Assembly (NCBI GenBank): GCA_029256485.1
Contig: JAQSXU010000036.1
Location: forward strand, 1 to 29,704
Direction: 5' to 3'
Length of the DNA: 29,704 nucleotides
DNA from: Clostridiaceae bacterium
GTDB lineage: Bacteria; Bacillota_A; Clostridia; Clostridiales; Clostridiaceae
A program made the position numbers and the translations under genes. Below are positions 25,938 to 29,704 of the stretch, piece after piece. Position 1 is the first letter of the stretch, and each line of letters starts with the position of its first letter. The notes beneath the pieces were generated by a model. It was given only the letters and a program-made list of their open reading frames with translations. It ran no database searches and was not told the origin of the DNA.

Positions 25938-26623
25938 TGGCTGTTATATTTGAATTTATTGATAATTATGGCGCTATGCTGGTACAGGGTACCCTGGAAA
26001 CTTTATATATGACATTTTTCTCTACCCTATATGCCTACATACTAGGACTACCCATAGGTATTTTAGCTGAAATATCAAGAAAGGGTGGTATCCATCCAAT
26101 GCCAGTGGTTAATAAAATATTAGGCATATTTATTAACATAGGTAGGTCCATTCCTTACATTATTTTACTTGTTGCAGTAATACCTGTCACCAGATTAATT
26201 GTAGGCACAACCATTGGACCTAAAGCTGCAACAGTTTCCTTAATTATTTCAGCAACACCTTTTATTGCTCGCTTGATTGAAAATTCATTAAGAGAATTAG
26301 ATGGTGGAGTAATTGAAGCTGCTAAGGCAATGGGGGCAAGTGATACTCAGATCGTTTTTAAAGTAATGTTACCAGAAGCGCTTCCTTCTATTGTAATGGG
26401 TATCTCTTTAGCTACAATTACCCTTGTTGGGTATACAGCAATGGCTGGTGCAATCGGTGCTGGAGGACTAGGACATATAGCTATTAGTTATGGTTACCAC
26501 AGATATGAAACCGATATTATGATGATTACAATTGTACTCTTAATTATAATTGTACAGTTAATACAAAGTTTAGGACAAAAACTATCAAAATTATTAGATA
26601 GAAGAAGAAAAGGAGAAAACTAA
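25937..26623 (+). CDS. metI: Methionine-type ABC importer permease (MetI-like)
   Basis: 228 residues, near the E. coli MetI length of 217. It has five or so membrane helices: about 14-42, 68-88, 93-115, 150-175 and 190-212. The EAA coupling loop contacting the ATPase reads LDGGVIEAAKAMGASDTQIV followed by FKVMLPEALPSI, as is standard for MetI. The start codon overlaps the metN stop by one base, indicating translational coupling. The gene is the membrane channel that pairs with the MetN-like ATPase and the MetQ lipoprotein. A ribosome binding site for metQ (AAGGAG) lies in its last codons. Confidence 0.93.
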   Translation: MAVIFEFIDNYGAMLVQGTLETLYMTFFSTLYAYILGLPIGILAEISRKGGIHPMPVVNKILGIFINIGRSIPYIILLVAVIPVTRLIVGTTIGPKAATVSLIISATPFIARLIENSLRELDGGVIEAAKAMGASDTQIVFKVMLPEALPSIVMGISLATITLVGYTAMAGAIGAGGLGHIAISYGYHRYETDIMMITIVLLIIIVQLIQSLGQKLSKLLDRRRKGEN

Positions 26624-26625
26624 TT

Positions 26626-27531
26626 ATGAAAAAATTTAAAAAACTAAGTAACTTATTATTAGTTACAGCACTAGCAGGTGTTGTATTTACAGGATGTGGT
26701 ACAAAAGAAAGTACAGACCAGGCAGAAACAACAGCTGCAGCGGAAAGTACAACAGGGGAAACTACAGCAGCAGAAACTACAGCAGAAGCTGAGTTAATAG
26801 AGATAGTTGTAGGTGCCACCATCGAACCCCATGCAACAATTCTTAATTCAGATGCAGTAAAAAACTCATTGGCTAGCCAGGGCTTTTCCATTAAGGTAGT
26901 TGAATTTACTGATTATATTCAACCAAATGTTGCAACAGAAGATGGCAGTTTGGATGCGAACTTCTTTCAACATGCGCCATATTTAGATGATTATAATTCA
27001 AAAAATGGTACAACTTTAAAAGCAGTAGCAAATGTACACTTTGAACCTCTTGGAATTTATCCTGGTAAAGTGGCTTCTATAGAAGAACTCCAAGATGGAG
27101 CACAGGTTGCAGTTCCTAATGACGTAACCAATGAGGCAAGAGCTTTATTATTATTGGAAAAAGCGGGATTAATAAAATTAAAAGAAAATGCTGGATTAGA
27201 AGCAACTGTTAAAGATATCACAGAAAATCCTAAGAACCTTAAAATTGTTGAAATGGCAGCTGAGCAGACTGCTAAAGTATTACAAGATGTTGAATTAGCA
27301 GTAATTAATGGTAACTATGCACTTTCTAATGGTTTATCTGCAAGTGAAAATGCATTACTTGTAGAAGATACAGATTCTGAAGCTGCTACTACCTTTGCAA
27401 ATATCATTGTAGTAAAAGAAGGAAATGAAGCTTCTGATAAGACAAAAGCCTTAATCGAAGCTGTTACATCAGAAGAAACTAAAACATTTATTGAAGAAAA
27501 ATGGCAGGGTGCAGTAGTTCCTGTATTTTAA
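26626..27531 (+). CDS. metQ: Methionine-binding lipoprotein (MetQ/NlpA family)
   Basis: 301 residues. A lipoprotein signal peptide ends in VFTGC with the lipidated Cys at 24. A Thr/Ala/Glu-rich flexible linker (about 26-56) joins it to the binding domain. Family hallmarks are VGATIEPHATIL, VEFTDYIQPN, LDANFFQHAPYLDDYN, EPLGIYPGK, VAVPNDVTNEARALLLLEKA and DVELAVINGNYAL. It captures substrate outside the membrane and delivers it to MetI. NlpA-family members bind L- or D-methionine, and a few relatives bind other amino acids or dipeptides, so methionine is likely but not proven. It starts 2 nt after the metI stop and is followed by a strong terminator, so it ends the operon. Confidence 0.94.
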   Translation: MKKFKKLSNLLLVTALAGVVFTGCGTKESTDQAETTAAAESTTGETTAAETTAEAELIEIVVGATIEPHATILNSDAVKNSLASQGFSIKVVEFTDYIQPNVATEDGSLDANFFQHAPYLDDYNSKNGTTLKAVANVHFEPLGIYPGKVASIEELQDGAQVAVPNDVTNEARALLLLEKAGLIKLKENAGLEATVKDITENPKNLKIVEMAAEQTAKVLQDVELAVINGNYALSNGLSASENALLVEDTDSEAATTFANIIVVKEGNEASDKTKALIEAVTSEETKTFIEEKWQGAVVPVF

Positions 27532-27551
27532 TTTAAAATTTAAACTAAGCA

Positions 27552-27582
27552 AGACCACCAGCTGCGCTGGTGGTCTATTTTT
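27552..27582 (+). terminator. Strong terminator of the metN-metI-metQ operon
   Basis: AGACCACCAGC (27552-27562) and GCTGGTGGTCT (27566-27576) form a perfect 11-bp stem with a TGC loop, then ATTTTT. It also lies downstream of the minus-strand cupin gene, but no T-run exists in that direction. Confidence 0.95.
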
Positions 27583-27584
27583 GA

Positions 27585-27602
27585 TATACTATAAATAGTA
27601 TA
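27585..27602. repeat. Short inverted repeat between metQ and the cupin gene
   Basis: TATACTA (27585-27591) and TAGTATA (27596-27602) are perfect arms around TAAA. A further imperfect pair lies at about 27605-27624. It lies just past the metQ terminator, and its function is unknown. Confidence 0.35.
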
Positions 27603-27698
27603 CTGATTCAAAATGAATTGAGTCAGGCTCTTATTATTTTAGAAAGATTATGATTAAGAAATATAGTTACCGTAATCATGTAAAGACACATGGAAAAT

Positions 27699-28034
27699 CT
27701 AAAAAACAACAATTAAGAACATTTTAAAACGCTCTTTTGCATACACAGCATGTGGTATTTCTGAAGGCATAACAATTGTTTCACCCGCAGAAACAACAAA
27801 TGTCTGGTCACCAATGGTAATTTCACCAGCTCCATCAATTACATAAATCATTGCATCGCCGTGTGAGGAATGGGTACTTATTTCTTCCTCTTTATCGAAT
27901 GCAAACAAGGTAAGACTTATATTTTGATTTTGTACTAAAGTTTTACTTACAATTTGCCCATCCTGATAATTGACAAGATCTTGTAACGTTAATACAGTTG
28001 ATAAATCAATATTTTTTAAAATTTTTTTATTCAT
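27699..28034 (-). CDS. Small single-domain cupin protein
   Basis: 111 residues, a single beta-barrel cupin_2 domain. The two cupin motifs are readable. Motif 1 is EEISTHSSHGDAMIYVIDGAG (His residues at about 55-60 as probable metal ligands, with no Glu in the usual place). Motif 2 is AGETIVMPSEIPHAVYA (His near 91). The protein has no signal peptide and would be cytoplasmic. Small clostridial cupins of this kind have no fixed function. It sits downstream of ohrR after a 93-bp gap with its own promoter and a palindrome, and might belong to the peroxide response by position only. Its ATG follows AAAGGAAG. Confidence 0.87.
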   Translation of the reverse strand: MNKKILKNIDLSTVLTLQDLVNYQDGQIVSKTLVQNQNISLTLFAFDKEEEISTHSSHGDAMIYVIDGAGEITIGDQTFVVSAGETIVMPSEIPHAVYAKERFKMFLIVVF

Positions 28035-28079
28035 GAATACTACTTCCTTTCGTTATTAACTTATAGTACTATAGTATAA

Positions 28080-28111
28080 ACAAATAATACATTTGTATGT
28101 TGCTAATGCAA
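28080..28111 (-). promoter_or_regulatory. Candidate promoter and overlapping palindrome of the cupin gene
   Basis: On the minus strand, TTGCAT (28106-28111), 16 nt, TATTAT (28084-28089). The -10 lies inside ACAAATAATACATTTGT (28080-28096), a 6-5-6 perfect inverted repeat. This is a natural operator position. It could be a MarR/OhrR-type site but is less like the OhrR box than the one before gpx. Confidence 0.45.
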
Positions 28112-28127
28112 CGAAATCACCATATTC

Positions 28128-28559
28128 CTAATGTTCTAACTTATTTAAATATTGGTTTAACATTTTCTGTAGAATCATAGCTTCTTCCATACTCACAGGA
28201 AGACAAGAAACCATTTTATCTGGTATTTCAGCAGCTTTATCCCTTAATTCCAGTCCCTTTTTTGTTAACTTTATATATACAATACGTTCATCAGTGGCAC
28301 TGCGTTCTCTTATTATAAATCCCTGTTGTTCCATCTTTTTTAGGAGTGGTGTAAGAGTACCAGAATCTAAAAATAATTTTTGACCTAATTCTTTTACAGT
28401 TAAATTATCGGTTTCCCAAAGTGCCATAAAAGCAATATATTGAGTATAGGTAATACCAAGGGGATCTAAAAGAGGTTTATAATTTTTAATCAATTCCTTT
28501 GACACAACATATAAAGGAAAACACAATTGACGGTCTAATTTTAACTTATCATAATTCAT
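28128..28559 (-). CDS. ohrR: OhrR-like MarR-family peroxide-sensing repressor
   Basis: 143 residues. The N-terminus LKLDRQLCFPLYVVSKELI carries Cys13, matching the single reactive Cys of OhrR repressors that is oxidised by organic hydroperoxides. The winged helix follows: YTQYIAFMALWETDNLTVKE, LGQKLFLDSGTLTPLLKKME, and the wing RSATDERIVYIKLTKKG. It has no other Cys except one in the C-terminal dimer helix (SCLP), so both one-Cys and two-Cys mechanisms are conceivable. It begins 20 nt after the gpx stop on the same strand, so it is likely co-transcribed with the peroxidase and autoregulated through the site at 29173-29201. Confidence 0.85.
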   Translation of the reverse strand: MNYDKLKLDRQLCFPLYVVSKELIKNYKPLLDPLGITYTQYIAFMALWETDNLTVKELGQKLFLDSGTLTPLLKKMEQQGFIIRERSATDERIVYIKLTKKGLELRDKAAEIPDKMVSCLPVSMEEAMILQKMLNQYLNKLEH

Positions 28560-28578
28560 ATCGTAGTAGCACCTTTTA

Positions 28579-29118
28579 TTATTTATTTAATTGATCTGCA
28601 ACGGCCTGTTCTACCTTATCCATATCATAAGTAGGAGCAAAACGTGCAATAATATTACCATCCTTACTTACTAAAAATTTAGTGAAATTCCATTTGATTT
28701 CAGCACCAAGAAATACCTGACCTAAACCTTTTAGTTTCTCTAACAAACCGGGTAGTGCAGTATCTTTCTCATCAAGAGGAACTTCCTCTTTTAAAAACTT
28801 ATAGAGAGGATCTGCATTTTCACCATTTACTTTGATTTTGGAAAATGTTTTAAAGGTTACACCGTATTTTAGCTGGCAAAAACTAACGATTTCTTCATTG
28901 GTGCCAGGTGCCTGATTTAAGAATTGATTACAAGGAAAATCAAGAATTTCAAAGCCTTGCTCCTTATACTTTTTATATAGATTTTCCAAAGCTTCATACT
29001 GTGGCGTAAAACCACAACCAGTAGCAGTATTAACAATTAATAACACTTTACCTTTATATTCACCTAGAGATATTTCATTTCCACTTGTTTCTTTTACTTT
29101 AAAATCATAAATATTCAT
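28579..29118 (-). CDS. Glutathione peroxidase family thiol peroxidase
   Basis: 179 residues from the ATG at 29118, which follows AAGGAGGAATT; the frame continues upstream to 29157 but that lies before the ribosome binding site. The thioredoxin-like fold carries the peroxidatic Cys in NTATGCGFTPQY (about residue 35, replacing selenocysteine of animal enzymes), then FPCNQF with the second Cys/Asn-Gln site and IKWNFTKFLV with the catalytic Trp-Asn. Bacterial members of this type generally use thioredoxin rather than glutathione as reductant and remove H2O2 and organic peroxides. It heads the gpx-ohrR unit, fitting oxidative-stress defence in an anaerobe. Confidence 0.94.
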   Translation of the reverse strand: MNIYDFKVKETSGNEISLGEYKGKVLLIVNTATGCGFTPQYEALENLYKKYKEQGFEILDFPCNQFLNQAPGTNEEIVSFCQLKYGVTFKTFSKIKVNGENADPLYKFLKEEVPLDEKDTALPGLLEKLKGLGQVFLGAEIKWNFTKFLVSKDGNIIARFAPTYDMDKVEQAVADQLNK

Positions 29119-29146
29119 ATGAATTCCTCCTTTTTTTACTGTGATT

Positions 29147-29177
29147 ATTATAACCAATCTGTTTATATTTCATTCAA
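29147..29177 (-). promoter_or_regulatory. Probable promoter of gpx-ohrR
   Basis: On the minus strand, TTGAAT (29172-29177) and a perfect TATAAT (29147-29152) are separated by 19 nt, a long spacer. The leader is about 25 nt. The -35 overlaps the OhrR-like operator. A second TATAAT lies farther upstream at 29206-29211. Confidence 0.5.
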
Positions 29178-29201
29178 TTAAATTGCATACAATTGAATTA
29201 A
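29173..29201. promoter_or_regulatory. OhrR-box-like double operator at the gpx promoter
   Basis: Two adjacent elements: CAATTAAATTG (29175-29185, an 11-nt palindrome) and TACAATTGAATTAA (29188-29201). The B. subtilis OhrR operator consists of two TACAATT-AAATTGTA-type elements side by side, and this site follows the same pattern and spacing with few differences. It covers the -35 of gpx, so OhrR binding would block transcription. Confidence 0.65.
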
Positions 29202-29248
29202 TTTTATTATAGAATAAAATGATAGAAATGTCAAATCTAAATATAATT

Positions 29249-29395
29249 ACTTAATAAGACTAAATAAAAAACTTAATAAGACTAAATAAAAAACTTAATA
29301 AGACTAAATAAAAAACTTAATAAGACTAAATAAAAAACTTAATAATAATAAAAAAATACTTAATAAGTCTAAATATAAATACTTGATAAGTATAT
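29249..29395. repeat. 22-bp direct tandem repeat array
   Basis: Four perfect 22-bp copies begin at 29249, 29271, 29293 and 29315. Three degenerate copies follow at 29337, 29358 and 29381. Each perfect unit contains the 9-nt palindromic core CTTAATAAG followed by ACTAAATAAAAA. The last unit (CTTGATAAG) supplies the -35 box of the DUF2156 promoter. Confidence 0.93.
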
Positions 29396-29411
29396 TAGAA
29401 TAAAGTAAAAT
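29383..29411 (+). promoter_or_regulatory. Promoter of the DUF2156 gene
   Basis: TTGATA (29383-29388), 17 nt, TAAAAT (29406-29411). Both boxes match at five of six positions. The -35 lies in the last degenerate unit of the tandem array. A TATAAT at 29421-29426 has no good -35. Confidence 0.55.
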
Positions 29412-29468
29412 AGTGAGTGTTATAATTTATATAATATGTGAAACAGTAATTTAAGATTGGAGATAGAT

Positions 29469-29704
29469 ATGCTAAAGTTTAAACCTATCAGTTTAGATAG
29501 TGTAAATGAGATTATAGATTATTTAGAATACAAAGATTCAAGAACCTGTGATAGCACCTTAGGATCCTTATTTATGTGGCGTGATTATTATCACAGTGAA
29601 TTTGCCATTTATAATGATGTCCTTTATATGAAAGTTGATTTTACAGAAAATGATAACCGTTTTATTGTACCAATGGGTAAGCATAACCTGCATAGTTCCA
29701 TGCC
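29469..29704 (+). CDS. DUF2156 (phosphatidylglycerol lysyltransferase C-terminal-like) protein, 5' part
   Basis: The ATG at 29469 follows TTGGAGAT, and 78 codons are visible before the right edge. The N-terminus (MLKFKPISLDSVNEIIDYLE, then SRTCDSTLGSLFMWRDYYHS and FIVPMGKHN) matches the beginning of DUF2156 proteins, a GNAT-like fold shared with the aminoacyl-transferring part of MprF. Stand-alone clostridial members have no settled function, and some are annotated as PG lysyltransferase-like. No membrane segment is in the visible part, so it is not full-length MprF. It faces away from gpx across the tandem repeats. Confidence 0.82.
   Translation, partial: MLKFKPISLDSVNEIIDYLEYKDSRTCDSTLGSLFMWRDYYHSEFAIYNDVLYMKVDFTENDNRFIVPMGKHNLHSSM

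Larger units (their letters stand above)
29119..29468. other. Divergent intergenic region between gpx and the DUF2156 gene
   Basis: 350 bp without a gene. It holds the gpx promoter and OhrR-like boxes (29147-29201) on the left, a 22-bp tandem repeat array (29249-29395) in the middle and the DUF2156 promoter (29383-29411) on the right. It is extremely AT-rich. No terminator or hairpin RNA was recognised. Confidence 0.7.

Noticed and set aside
29249..29336. CRISPR-like array
   Set aside because: The units are contiguous with no unique spacers and no cas genes, so it is a simple tandem repeat.

Overview
The window looks like chromosomal DNA from a low-GC, spore-forming, anaerobic Firmicute of the class Clostridia, most likely a Lachnospiraceae-type organism. 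This rests on the AT-rich base and codon use, strong AGGAGG ribosome binding sites, a SigI/RsgI pair, a collagen-like (BclA-type) surface protein, a one-polypeptide pyruvate:ferredoxin oxidoreductase, a DUF3787-type small protein and DUF3793. The species assignment is inference. I see no phage, insertion sequence, CRISPR array, rRNA or tRNA.

Layout. 1-776 (-): ketopantoate reductase family gene, cut by the left edge. 978-2744 (+): transmembrane chemoreceptor. 2886-4301 (+): collagen-like protein with about 95 uninterrupted Gly-X-Y triplets and a BclA-like C-terminal domain; its ribosome binding site lies in a perfect hairpin. 4591-9462 (+): hexuronate operon uxaC-uxuA-uxuB plus a FadR-type GntR regulator, with a clear sigma-A promoter, a UxuR-like operator and a strong terminator. 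It takes glucuronate/galacturonate isomerisation products to 2-keto-3-deoxygluconate by the mannonate branch. 9682-11621 (-): sigI-rsgI, where the extracellular end of RsgI carries 11-residue Ala/Glu/Lys/Ser repeats. 11960-13413 (+): DUF3793 protein and TcdA (t6A cyclisation). 13771-18125 (+): sbcD-sbcC nuclease pair. 18270-20810 (+): membrane GGDEF-EAL protein with an extracytoplasmic ABC-type binding domain. 20976-24775 (+): small DUF3787-like protein, then nifJ. 25128-27531 (+): metN-metI-metQ-type importer whose ATPase lacks the C-terminal methionine-sensing domain and has an internal insert. 27699-29118 (-): cupin, OhrR-like MarR regulator, glutathione peroxidase. 29469-end (+): start of a DUF2156 protein.

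Most units are independently transcribed and separated by readable terminators. The best regulatory signals are the uxaC promoter/operator, an OhrR-box-like double element over the gpx promoter, the RBS hairpin of the collagen gene and a 22-bp tandem repeat array beside the DUF2156 promoter. I do not see a wholly novel multi-gene system. The more unusual items are the RBS hairpin, the LEA-like RsgI tail, the altered MetN, a 12-bp perfect inverted repeat before sbcD and the 22-bp repeats.
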